NCBI RefSeq assembly: GCF_024679095.1
Contig: NC_066522.1
Location: 16,094,829-16,158,828 of the forward strand
Reading direction: 5' to 3'
DNA length: 64,000 bases
From: Eriocheir sinensis
Taxonomy: Eukaryota > Arthropoda > Malacostraca > Decapoda > Varunidae
Below the pieces are notes generated by a model that saw only the letters and a program-made list of their open reading frames with translations, was not told the origin of the DNA and searched no databases. Shown here in pieces: positions 32,322 to 42,842 of this stretch; positions within the stretch are counted from its first letter, which is position 1, and every line of letters begins with the position of its first letter. Made by a program: the position numbers and the translations under genes.

Positions 32322-32892
32322 GCATGGACTAAATTAGGTTAGGTTAGGTTGAGTAGTTTTTTTTACAGCAAAGGAAGCAGCTCAAGGGCACAAAGAAACA
32401 AAAAAATATAATCAGAAAAAGCTTGCTAGTCACTGCCCTTATGAAGAAGAGTAAAGAAAAGTGTCCAAAAGAGAAGTCAGTTTCGGAAGGAGAGATGTCT
32501 TAATATACTCCCCTCTTCGGTTAGGTTAGGTTAGGTTATAAGTTAGGTTAGGTTAGATTAGGTTAGGTTATAAGTTAGGTTAGGTTAGGTTTGGTTAGGT
32601 TATAAGTTAGGCTAGGTTAGGTTAGGTTATAAGTTAGGTTAGGTTAGGTTTGGTTAGGTTATAAGTTAGGCTAGGTTAGGTTAGGTTATAAGTTAGGTTA
32701 GGTTAGATTAGGTTAGGTTATAAGTTAGGTTAGGTTAGGTTTGGTTAGGTTATAAGTTAGGCTAGGTTAGGTTAGGTTATAAGTTAGGTTAGGTTAGGTT
32801 AGGTTAGGTTAGGTTAGATTAGGTTAGGTTATAAGTTAGGTTAGGTTAGGTTAGGTTTGGTTAGATTAGGTTAGGTTATAAGTTAGGTTATG
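32322..32892 (+). repeat. Telomere-type (TTAGG)n array with regular TTATAAG interruptions
   Basis: The array is made of TTAGG units, the arthropod telomere motif, with occasional TTTGG, CTAGG and TTAGA variants and a recurrent TTATAAG heptamer. ATAAG occurs at 32538, 32570, 32602, 32629, 32661, 32688, 32720, 32752, 32779, 32831 and 32878. A retrotransposon tail interrupts the left part (32353-32519). The mixed units indicate an interstitial, locally amplified block and not a chromosome end. Confidence 0.85.
32353..32519 (-). mobile_element. Retrotransposon 3' tail, antisense, inside TTAGG repeats
   Basis: TTTACAGCAAAGGAAGCAGC, TCAAGGGCACAAAGAAAC, GCTTGCTAGTCACTGCC and AGAAGTCAGTTTCGG correspond in order to the reversed jockey-like 3' tail. 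Both flanks are TTAGG-type repeats, so the copy sits inside the telomere-like array. Confidence 0.75.
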
Positions 32893-33204
32893 TTAAGTGT
32901 CGCGATAAACTACTATTTCGGTCACCACTTCTTCAGAAATTAACAACTAAATCCCAGACCGTGGAAGGCACATAGAGCTCTTTGTATTGCAAGATATATA
33001 ATGGGGGTAATGCTCTTACTAAAACTGCCGGATCGCTATAAGAAAGATTAAAGAGCACTGAATTAAAGAGATATTGGGGTGTCGTCGTAACCTGCATGTC
33101 ACGAGGCTGCCTACATAAAACTAATCGTGACAACCCAAACTGAGCTTCCTAACAACTTTATTCGAGAGGCAGCTGGTTACCGAGCCTCTGTCAACCTTCT
33201 GCAA
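32893..33204. other. No recognised feature
   Basis: Unique-looking sequence between the telomere-like array and a retrotransposon tail. Confidence 0.4.
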
Positions 33205-33354
33205 CCAAGAGACAAGTAAAGAACATTAAACTGACCTCTCTTTTGGCCGCTCATTACTTTTGTCTTTGTGGGAACAGCGATTAGCGGGCTTTTTTTCACA
33301 CCTTTTTTTTTGTTGCCCTTGAGCTGTTTCTTTATCAGCAAAAAAAAAAAAAAG
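33205..33354 (+). mobile_element. Retrotransposon 3' tail
   Basis: ACCTCTCTTTTGGCCGCTC, CAGCGATTAGCGGGC, TGCCCTTGAGCTGTTTC and a terminal A-run match the jockey-like tail in order. Confidence 0.75.
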
Positions 33355-33589
33355 TGTAGTGAGAACTTGGACTGACTTATCAATATGAGAGGCAACTGGT
33401 TACTACATATAGCTTCATCCTCGGTCAAACTTCTGCAGCTTAGAGACGAGTAACGAACCTAAGTGCAGAGGGCGCCTACACTAAGCTTCGTGACACCAAA
33501 ATAAACGCAAGTGGTAGCAGGTGTTTTTCCTTTTGATTCTTGGCCCCAAAATTGCATACTGATTCGTAAAAGCTCCCGTATATCCTACT

Positions 33590-33824
33590 TAATTCTCAAA
33601 CATTTCGGAGCTCACACACACACACTCACATTTGATAAGGCTTTCGCAGAAGTTGTGGGCCTTTCCATCCTTGGGTAGTTTTATGAGCCTTGTGATAGTT
33701 TGTCATGGCTTCTGTATACCATGAACGTGATAGAAAAGCACTCATGAGCCACGCGGTTTATCTGTTTTTTGGGCTTTAAAAATAATTTGATGTGAGGGGG
33801 AAGCGTCTGAGAATACCGAACATT
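33590..33824 (+). mobile_element. MITE copy 3
   Basis: The left end ATTCTCAAACATTTCGG and right end AAGCGTCTGAGAATACCGA are inverted relatives. The interior has GATAAGGCTTTCGCAGAAGT and GTTTATCTGTTTTTTGGGC. (CA)n has expanded near the left end. A short (TTAGG)n block abuts the right end. Confidence 0.75.
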
Positions 33825-33852
33825 AGGTTAGGTTAGGTTAGGTTAGGTTAGT
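33823..33852 (+). repeat. Short (TTAGG)n block
   Basis: Five to six consecutive TTAGG units lie directly at the right end of MITE copy 3. Confidence 0.8.
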
Positions 33853-34039
33853 ATATGCGTTACAGTAAAGTGAACACAATATACGAAGACTGAGGGCATC
33901 TGGAGGATCAGTAACTCTTCTAAACAGACGTTGATTCCTTACAGGTGGATTACTCTCTGTATTTTGCTGGCGCGGACACGTAACATTGAAAGTGACTCCA
34001 TATTGTAGGACTTTACTTGCTTGAGTCCGTCCACGGGTC

Positions 34040-34870
34040 CCTTGGTATATAGGCGTCAGCGGTTCCCTTCTTTCTCTATATTCTTTCTCTTATTCCTCCT
34101 CCACTTCATTCCTTCACTTCTCCTTTCATTCCACTTCCAATACTTATGTCCCTTCCTCTTCCTTGACTTCTACCCTTCTTCCTCTTATTCCTCCTTATAT
34201 CTTATTTATGTCTCTCTTATACCTTACTTCACTTCTTCTTCTTTCCACTTCCAATACTGTCCCCTCCTTTTCCCTCTCTTCTATCTCTCTTTTATTCCTC
34301 CATACGCTCCAGTTGATTCCTCCATATCTCCTCCTCCTCTTCATTCCACTAGCAATACCTCTGTCGCCTCCTCTTCCCTCTCTTCTATCTCCCTTTCTTT
34401 TATTCCTCCATACGCTACATTTGATTCCTCCATTTCTCCTCCTCCTCTTCATTCCACTAGCAATACCTCTGTCGCCTCCTCTTCCCTCTCTTCTATCTCC
34501 CTTTCTTTTATTCCTCCATGCGCTCCGGTTGATTCCTCCATTTCTCCTCCTCCTCCTTCATTCCACTTCCAATACTTATGTTCCTTCCTCTTCCTTCCAT
34601 TCCTTTTTACCCCTCTTCCGCCTCTTCCTCCTCCTTCATTCCACTTCCAGTATACTTATGTCCCTTCCTCTTCCTTCCATTCCCTTTTATCCCTCTTCCG
34701 CCTCTTCCTTCTCTTTCATTCCACTTCCAATACTTATGTTCCTTCCTCTTCCTTCCATTCCCTTTTACCCCTCTTCCGCCTCTTCCTCCTCTTTCATTCC
34801 ACTTCCAATACTTATGTCCCTTCCTCTTCCTTCCATTCCCTTTTACTCCTCTTCCTCCCTACACTCCACT
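34040..34870 (+). repeat. Two pyrimidine-rich minisatellites (108 bp x3, 78 bp x4)
   Basis: GCCTCCTCTTCCCTCTCTTC recurs at about 34366 and 34474 with a related copy near 34260 (108-bp spacing). CTTATGTYCCTTCCTCTTCC recurs at about 34575, 34655, 34733 and 34811 (78-80 bp). Both share CATTCCACTWSCAATAC, so the second may derive from the first. Confidence 0.85.
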
Positions 34871-34959
34871 TCACTCCCATGCACACACTTCGGCGGCCGG
34901 ACGTGGAGGGCGAGAAGGAAGAAATATTGGTAAAAGATGGAGGGTAACAAAAGAAACAA

Positions 34960-35430
34960 GAACAATAATCGCGCGGCCTTTCCTTCTCCAGTAAAGTGAC
35001 CGCGGTGGCGCACGGTCGGTTATCAGCCCCTCCAGCCCCGCCCGCCCGCCCCTTCGACTCCCTGCTGATGTGTCCCTCTTGCCCCGGCGCCCACACCTCC
35101 GCGCCGCCCCGCTCCCTCCCTCACCGGCACAATTACTTTCTTGTTTATTGCCTTCTGAATTGAACTCTCGAGGGACAATTACCGGTGGGCAGCGCGGCCG
35201 TGGAACTGTTCTCTACGGGACCCTTCACATCACCACCACCACCACCACCCTGGCAGCAACACCGGCCAGTTTATCTTTCTGTGGTATCAGCGGCGCGCCC
35301 TTCACCACCACCACCACCGCCACCACTGGACCTATACCCGGCAGCAGCAGTAGTAGCAGAAGCCGCCGCCGCCTCCCCCACAATCTTCACCAGGCAACAC
35401 TTCTCACAATGACAAATAAGAATGAAAAGA
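34960..35430. other. GC-rich island, possibly regulatory
   Basis: CpG-containing, largely non-repetitive sequence with AATTACT and CAATTACC motifs, and a (CAC)n-rich part at 35228-35330. No coding frame with recognisable domains. Confidence 0.35.
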
Positions 35431-35547
35431 AAAAAAAAAGCTAGATAAATACATGTCATTAGGTTAACATGACACGAATATAAGTAAAGCAATAGCATAC
35501 ATCTCCGGCTCAAAAGTGTACATTAATTAAATACAATGTTCTTTTTT

Positions 35548-35700
35548 TCATATATGGCAAAGGAGGCAGGTCAAGGGAAAACACACACACACTAAAAAAA
35601 AAAAAAAAAAAAAAAAAGAGACGCAACACGCAGCTCCCATAAAAAAAGAGCATTGAAGAAGATATCAAAGTCAGTATCAAGGTCGGCCGGTCAGACTGGA
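35548..35700 (-). mobile_element. Retrotransposon 3' tail, antisense, diverged
   Basis: GGCAAAGGAGGCAGGTCAAGG after a T-run, then an A-run expanded by (AC)n, then CGCAGCTCCCATAAAAAAAG. It is a degraded copy of the same tail. Confidence 0.55.
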
Positions 35701-35984
35701 AAACATACTAAACCTACAAAGTTACGAGCCTGGGCATGTGATGTGACGTGATAAGGGAGCCGTTGAAAGCGTGTTAAGTGGCAGGGCGATAAACGAACAG
35801 AGGAGACGAGGGTGACGATAAAAAGAAGCAGCAAAGACAACAGCTGGTGCGGACGAGGGAAGCCAATAAAAAAGCCTATAGGTAACGTCAGGTTTTGGTG
35901 GCCACTGGATATACAAGTGTGAAGTAAAATGGATAAGTATAAAGCAGCTGCATTTGAGAGGCCGAAGAGGAAGCGGTTTGCGAG

Positions 35985-36150
35985 GCCAGATGTAGTAGTA
36001 GTAGTAGGTAATAGTAGTAGTAATAGTAGTAGTAGCGGGCTTTTTTTTACATTTGTTCCCTTTTTTTATGCCCTTGAACTGACTCCTCTGCTGTAAAAAA
36101 AAAAAAAAAGTAGCAGTAGCAGTAGTAGTAGTAGTAGTAGTAGTAGTAGT
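35985..36150 (+). repeat. (GTA)n microsatellite split by a retrotransposon tail
   Basis: GTA-type repeat on both sides of the tail at 36034-36110. Confidence 0.85.
36034..36110 (+). mobile_element. Retrotransposon 3' tail inside a (TAG)n microsatellite
   Basis: AGCGGGCTTTTTTTTACATT, TGCCCTTGAACTGACTCC and an A-run form a strongly 5'-truncated tail. (GTA)n lies directly on both sides (35985-36033 and 36111-36150). Confidence 0.75.
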
Positions 36151-36830
36151 CGAGACATCACGTGCAGCAATATATCAGTGTTCTCTACTATTGTTCTAGG
36201 TCACCCACGTCAACACTTCCCAGCACACATGACTGTCCTTGTATACCAGCCTTGCCATATTCACAAGGACGTCTTAGAAACAGAATACGAAATCAACACA
36301 TGGTTAAAACGAGTCGGCTGGTTGGTTTGGCTCTCTCCACGACGGCCTCCTCTATAGACCCCAGACCCCATGCACACCTTCTCCCTTCCCCGGCCAGCAC
36401 TGCAACACCGAGGTCAACGCAGAGGTCAAGGGTCAGCACGGGAGAGACATGTTGAGTAAGAATAGTGAAGGTGAGTCGAGGCTTTCACGTGTCTTTAGTA
36501 TAGGGGTCCGAGGGGGGGATGGGGAAGGGAAAGGAGCCAGGAAATCATGATGCTGGGAGAGGCACCATTCATCTCCTCCTCCTCCTCCTCTGTCACACTT
36601 CCCTCAGCATTCTCATCCCCTCTCTCCTCTCACTCGTTACGTTCCTCTCCTCTCCTTTGCCTTGCTTTATCTAGTGCCATTCCATACTTTTACTTTTTCA
36701 TTCATTCCTCACCTCCTTCACCTCACGTCCTCCTTTCCCTCCTCTTCGCAGCCATTCATCTCTCCTCCCCCTCCTCCTCCTCCGTGGCCTCATTCCAGCC
36801 TCTACAGATCCATCACACCGAGGCACAGGG
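36151..36830. other. No recognised gene; pyrimidine-rich from 36550
   Basis: Mixed sequence, then CTCCTCC-type low complexity. Nothing supported. Confidence 0.4.
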
Positions 36831-37095
36831 TAAAATGGCGCCCCTTGTCAGGTCGCCGCTCCCCTGGCAGTCCTTGCGCCGCTGTTTCTGGCAAAGGAAG
36901 TGAAAGCAGGAGCCCCGCCGCTGCTAAGTCGCGCGGCAATCAATAGTAATCACACGGATCGAAGGTTGAGCCGAGAGTGGCGACGCGGGGTGGTCAGTCG
37001 ACGACGGATGGATTATTCATAAGCCTTTCACGAGGCTCCTCAGTGACCCGCCGGCCTCCTTAGGCACGCGCGAAGCCGACTTTCTTCCCCCCGAC
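36830..37095. promoter_or_regulatory. GC-rich unique island with ATGGC motif, possible cis-regulatory element
   Basis: GC-rich unique sequence contains AAAATGGCG (36832-36840), which fits the YY1/Pho core. AT-type sites CAATCAATAG and GGATTATTCATAAG also occur. There is no coding signal. Function is inference only. Confidence 0.3.
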
Positions 37096-37119
37096 ATCAC
37101 TTTCACATCGCCAACATCA

Positions 37120-37560
37120 GTATCATCATCAGCCATTATCAGCCCACAGCAGGACAAGGCTTTTCCTAGCTGTCTATGTTCGTGTATTCCATCTTACCCT
37201 AGCAGAGGTCTTACTCATCATCATCATCAGCCATTATCAGCCCACAGCAGGACAAGACTTTTCCTAGCTGTCTATGTTCGTGTATTCCATCTTACCCTAG
37301 CAGAGGTCTTACTCATCATCATCATCAGCCATTATCAGCCCACAGCAGGACAAGGCCTCGCCCATCTGTCTCATGTTCGTGTATTCCATCGTACCCCATG
37401 CAGCAAAGGTTCTAATCTCTTTTATAGGATCAGTTCTAGCGGGATTTTAGACTTTCACATCATCCACATCGTCATTCATCATCAGCAGCCATTATTAGCT
37501 CAGTACAGTGGGACAAAAATATATAATGCCTTTTCCCGACTGTCTGGTGTTCGTGTATTC
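37120..37560 (+). repeat. 98-bp tandem repeat with ATC microsatellite, 3-4 copies
   Basis: CAGCCATTATCAGCCCACAG recurs at about 37130, 37228 and 37326, and in a diverged form near 37486. Each copy is preceded by (ATC)n and followed by CTGTCTATGTTCGTGTATTC. The (ATC)n-CAGCC...CCCACAGCAGGACA structure resembles a known type of dispersed arthropod retroelement end. Confidence 0.8.
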
Positions 37561-38026
37561 CATCCTGCCCCAGTAAAAGCTCAAATCTCTTCTCTCTATC
37601 TGGTTGTCTGTTCACTCTGAGCTCTTTGCTAAAATGCCACTCGATCGATTTTTTTCCCCAACGTCGTATTAGTATTTGTTAACAATTACATGGCTAGTTT
37701 GGCTTTATAATTTCAATTTTGGGACGATGTTAGTTAGCTAGAAGTGTTGGATTTTCACAGTTTAGTCAACATATTACAAACTCAGTCGCAAAAAGTAATA
37801 CAAAAAAATCAACACAACCAAATAACCACGCCATGAAAAACAGGTCAATAAAAATAAATCAGCCACATTATTGGTATAGTAAGGATTGATACGTCGTTTA
37901 AAAAATCAGGCGTCTGTTACTTTGGTTGTCCGCCCACAGACACCTACTGATAGCAAGGAAAGGACGGACACTCGTATATTAGCTTGGAAGGGAGCGTCCG
38001 TAGTGCCTTCCTCGTGACTCAGATTG
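37561..38026. other. No recognised feature
   Basis: AT-rich unique-looking sequence. Confidence 0.4.
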
Positions 38027-38240
38027 GTGTTGTCAGGCGCTTCCACTCTACACACCAACTATTTTCAAAGGCCAAAAAGATTAATCGGGACCTAATGAGT
38101 TTTTTTTAGGTTCATGGTACAGACGAAGGGTTAAACTAAGCCAGAAGGGTCTTAAAATTACTCCTGAAAATGCCCACCACTCCCACGAAAGCCTTGTCAA
38201 ATATGTGTGCTTAATTGGGTGCGGAAATGTTTAAGAATAT
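38027..38240 (-). mobile_element. MITE copy 4, reversed
   Basis: It contains the reversed family core: AAAAAGATTAATCGGGACC, TTAGGTTCATGGTACAGACG, ACGAAAGCCTTGTCAAATAT, and the end CGGAAATGTTTAAGAATATA. Confidence 0.7.
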
Positions 38241-38573
38241 ACAAACAAATGAAAACGGTCTAATATCAGCAGGTTGGATTTCAGGGTCACGTATTGAGAG
38301 GGTTGGCAACACTTTACTGCCCCGTCGCACAAGCTCGGAAGCCCCAAAAAATAGATGATGCATAAACTGATCACAAATGCTTTGATATATATTAATATGA
38401 AATGGTTTGTGTGAGTGATGATTTTTTCTCATTTTTCTCGCTTAGAGGGACCATTAAGAAATATGACCCCCCGCTGCTACCGGTTAAATAAAATGAACTA
38501 AATTTGATGATCTCTCTTTGGCATCTTTTTCTTTTCCCTTTCGCAAGAGCAGTGTTTGGCTCTTGTCCCATAT

Positions 38574-38783
38574 TCTCAGACGCTTTCGGCACTCACAGCA
38601 TATACTTCCAAAAGCCACAAAAAAAATAGTTAGGTTCTTAGGAGTGTTTTTCACGTTCATACAGCAGAAGCCTTGTCGCACTATCACAAGGCTCATAAAA
38701 CTACCCATGGAAGTACCCACAATCTTTACGAGAGCCTTATCAAATGTGTGTTTAAGTCCCGAAATGTTTGAGAATATGGTCCT
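38574..38783 (-). mobile_element. MITE copy 5, reversed, good inverted repeats
   Basis: The ends CCATATTCTCAGACGCTTTC and, read backwards, CCATATTCTCAAACATTTCG form a clear terminal inverted repeat. Core words TTTTTCACGTTCATACAGCA and GAGAGCCTTATCAAATGTG place it in the same family. No certain target-site duplication is visible. Confidence 0.8.
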
Positions 38784-39160
38784 AAGTTAGTTTCACGACT
38801 GGTAAGATCAAATGAGGGAAGAGAATACGACAAACAATAGGGGACAATAGAGTATATATCATTTTGAAGGACTTGGCTCTCCTGGACTCTTCATCTCATT
38901 CTCGGAGGGACCCGGTTACTAGCCTTTCAAGCATTATCCTCACGACCCAGTATAGCACGTTTCTTGTATTACTTTGGACCTTATAGGCTCTCATTCACCG
39001 GCAAAAAAAGGCGTTGACAAGAGTACCACGGATGGAAAGCTGCGTCAAAGGCCTTTACGTAAGTCTGTATCGTTACGTATCAGGTTGTCTCGTGCATGGA
39101 GGCTTTGCGACTGTTTTACCTGTTCATTTTACTACGTCTATGGTCGATGCTTGGGTAGAG
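38784..39160. other. No recognised feature
   Basis: Unique-looking sequence; no gene supported. Confidence 0.4.
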
Positions 39161-39601
39161 GAAAGGTATAGGGAGGACAGATGACATTGCGTTCAGAGGG
39201 GGGAGGAAAGGGTGGTCCTGCCTAAATTGGGGAGAGGAAGGGATGGGGATGACAGAGTTGGGGAGGCTAAAGGGGAGGAGTGACTGATATATCTGGTTTG
39301 AGGTAAGGGGAGGGGAAGGGAATGGTGGTGGTGGTGGGTGTGAGGAGAAAATGGAATGAGGAAGAGTGATGGCGTTTTGGAGGAAGAGAGAGGAGGAGGA
39401 GGAGGAGGAGGAGGAAGAGACATTACTAAATCAGGAGAGGGATGGACGTGGTGGCAATTAGAAAGGGAAAGAAGGGGAAGAGGGAGGGGTGAAGGGAAGG
39501 GAGGAAGGGTGAATGGGTGCATGTTTTTAGGAAGAGGAAAAGAAGAAAATAGTGAGATGGTTGGAAAGAAGAGGAAGAGGAGGAAGAGGAAGGAATGAAT
39601 G
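39161..39601 (+). repeat. Purine-rich low-complexity tract
   Basis: GGAGGAGG/GAAGAGG sequence with (GGA)n at 39390-39415. It abuts the 3' end of the CR1/L2 element. Confidence 0.7.
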
Positions 39602-39910
39602 GTAAATACACAAAGGAACACAAAGGAAGAACAAACAACAGCAGACCTGCTGGTCCTTTCGAGGTTGTTTGTGACAAGCTACACTAACTATCTAATCAAA
39701 GGTGGAAGATGAAGGACAGCAAAGGCGAAGGCTCCTCCCCACCCCCCCATCCCTCCAGCCAAAGCTGGCAGGAAAGGAAAAAGAACCATGCAGCATGGAA
39801 AAACTGCATGGAATTTATGTAGGAAAGAGGAAAGAACTACCATTACTGCTACCACTAACCGGGCAATAAAAGCGGACAAGGACACCAGTATTCGAAAGAA
39901 CTTAACGTTA

Positions 39911-42842
39911 TTACGACAATGAGTAATATCTTAGTTGCTGGTTGGATTCAAAACACTTGTCTAATCTATTCTTGAAGGCCGTAACTGTTGTACTATCAAC
40001 GACATCACAAGGTAGAGAGTTCCAAACATTAACAACTCGATTGAAGAAGAAGTGTTTAGCTTCGTGCGACGAGAATCTTTTACCACTTATCTTCAAATTG
40101 TGATTTCTTCTTGTTCTATTTGATCGATCAATTGTAAAGTAATCTTCCGCATTAATATCACTGAATCCTTTGAACATTTTAAACACTTCTATTAGATCGC
40201 CTCGCATTCTTCGTTTTGATAGGCTGAATAAATTTACTTCTTTAAGCCTTTGTTCATATGACAAATTTCTCAACCTAGGAATCATCTTTGTTACTCTTCG
40301 TTGGACCCGTTCCAACTTTTCTATGTCTTTTCTGTAGTAGGGAGACCAAAACTGTACACAGTACTCTAGACGGGTCGAACCAACGAATTATACAGTTTTA
40401 ATATTACTTTTTCCGATTTATTATTAAAGACTCGTCCGATGAAGCCAACCAATTTGTTTGCAGTTTTAACTACCTCTGAACAATGCTGACCGGGCTTTAA
40501 ATCGCTTGATATAGTGATTCCAAGATCCTTTTCTTTACTTACTGCAGAAAGTTGTTGGCCATTCATTACGTACCGAACGCAATTGTTATTTTTCCGATGT
40601 GCAACACTTTACATTTCTCAACGTTAAATTTCATTTGCCATTGATTGGCCCAACGTGCAAGTCGATCTATATCTGATTGTAAAGCTTCTTCGTCGAGTAT
40701 CGCAGTTACTTTACTAGCAATTTTTGTGTCATCAGCAAATTTTGATACTTTGCAAATGAGCCCATCATCGATATCATTAACATAAATTAAGAAGAGCATG
40801 GGGCCAAGCACTGATCCTTGAGGTACGCCGCTTTTGACATCGAGCCAGTTAGATGTAACACCGTTTAGAACTACTCTCTGTTTCCGCTCAGAGAGCCAGT
40901 CCGCAAGCCAATTGTGAATGTTACCGAGATACCGTGCGCCAGTAGTTTGCTGAGCAATCGTTGGTGGGGACCTTATCAAATGCCTTTTGAAAATCCAGAT
41001 ATATGATATCTACTGATCTGCTTTCATCGAACACCTCAAAATATAGTGAAAAAATCAAGTAAGTTAGTCAAACACGAACGTTTACTACGGAAGCCATGTT
41101 GCGAATTATTTATTATATTATTTTCTTCGAAGAATTTCACCATATTGTCGCGAATGATAGTCTCCATTAACTTACAAACAATAGATGTCAGGCTAATTGG
41201 TCGATAGTTTCCTGGATGAGACTTGTCCCCCTTTTTGAAAATTGGTGTGACATTTGCAAGTTTCCAATCCGACGGAACTTTTCCAGCTGTTAAAGATTTA
41301 TTGAATATGATGGAGAGCGGTTTACAAATTTGATGTTTGATTTCTTTTAAGACCCTAGGGGTAATTTTGTCTGGACCAGGAGCTTTGCTTACTTTAATCT
41401 TTTCAATTGTGCGTAAAATGTCACTTTCTACGATGAGCACGCCACTTAACATCTTTTCGGTCCTTCTAACCTCCGGCGGTTGAGGTGATAAACAATCTTC
41501 GTCGGTAAATACGGATGCGAAAAAGTTATTTAGGATTGTAGCCATTTCATTTTCATCGTTCGTGTGGTTACCATTTTCATTAGCAAGCGGTCCGATACCA
41601 CAAGTGAGTGACTTTTTTATTATTTACATAGCTGAAAAATTCTTTAGGATTAGATTTACTTGTTTCCGCTATATATTCTTCAAGATTTTTCTTGCTTCGT
41701 TTTATTAATTTCTTGGTTTCGCGGCGAATTCTGTCCAACTCTAGTTTGTCAGCCTCGCTCTGAGATGATATGTACCTACTGTATACGCGTTTTTTAAGAG
41801 ATAGGCTATTTTGAATTTCGTTATTCCACCATTTGGGTTTCTTCTTAGAAGCTGAACGTCTGTTACGATAGGGTACGCATATGCTTATGGCATTGTTCAA
41901 TATTGTGGTGAAGGCCCCCCAAGATTTATCAATATCTGTTTCCGCCGTGATTTCAGTCCAGTCAGAATTATTTAGAATTGATCGGAGTCTTACGAAATTC
42001 GCTCTCTGATAATCAGGCACCTTTTCTTTACTAGGAGTTACTTTACTTTCTTTCATATTGATGCTGAATGTGATTGTTCGGTGATCGCTAGAACTAAAAA
42101 CTGGACCAACATTTACTTCGTTAACTAGATCAGCTGTCGTTGAAAAGATAAGGTCAAGTATATTATTTTCCAGAGTCGGTTCTTGAACGTGTTGATGTAA
42201 ATCACTTTCTAGTAAATTTGTGTACAGGTCGAGCCCTGTATGACAGTTCAACGGTTCACCCCATCTTTTCACTGGCAAGTTAAAGTCCCCAACAATTACT
42301 GCCTCGCAACTGCTACTTGTTTCTAATAATAATTCACTTAATGCGTGGTCGATATCAAGAGTCTGCCTTGGCGGTCTGTAGATAAGTCCAATTACTATTT
42401 TACGAGATTTATTTTTAATTTCAATGAAGACCGTGTCTACATTGGTTATAATATCTGTTTTCACGGATACTGGATGGAGAGAGTTGTGGATATAAAAGAT
42501 AACGCCTCCACCCTGTCTGTTCTCTCTTTCATGACTAAAAATGGTATAACCCGGTAATCTATATTCCGCAATGAAATCTCTATTTGAAGTGTCTATCCAA
42601 GATTCTGTGACTCCGATGATGTGATAATGATTTGTAGCTGCGAGGACTTCTAAGTCTTCAAATTTGTTACGTAGGCTACGAGCGTTTACATAGCAAGCTT
42701 TAATGTGATTCGAGTCGGGAGTTTTCGGGTTGAGTGCACCCTTACGGTGGAGCTGCTGGTGTTCTCGCCTCCGCGTTTTTTGGCTTTCGAAGAGCCACTT
42801 GGTCACAGAGCAGCCTCCCGAAACGGGCTGCTCCAACAGGGT
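39911..42842 (-). pseudogene. Retrotransposon ORF2: endonuclease and reverse transcriptase, multiply frameshifted
   Basis: The endonuclease (42842-41580) shows VNARS, the Glu of VTESWID, GDFNLP and SSDHR, all expected metal/catalytic residues. The RT follows in pieces (41545-41036, 40979-40566, 40566-40366, 40315-39911), with NYRPISLTS, GVPQGSVLGP and the FADD catalytic motif intact. Single-base shifts are inferred near 41608 (A-run), 41045 (T-run), 40965 (C-run), 40928, 40580 and 40370. There is no ATG between an in-frame stop at 42845-42843 and the endonuclease core, so initiation is not conventional. ORF2 overlaps ORF1 by about 100 nt. Confidence 0.88.

Noticed and set aside
36028..36150. 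CRISPR-like regular repeats in TAG, GATA and minisatellite arrays
   Set aside because: Eukaryotic tandem repeats without unique spacers; no cas genes.
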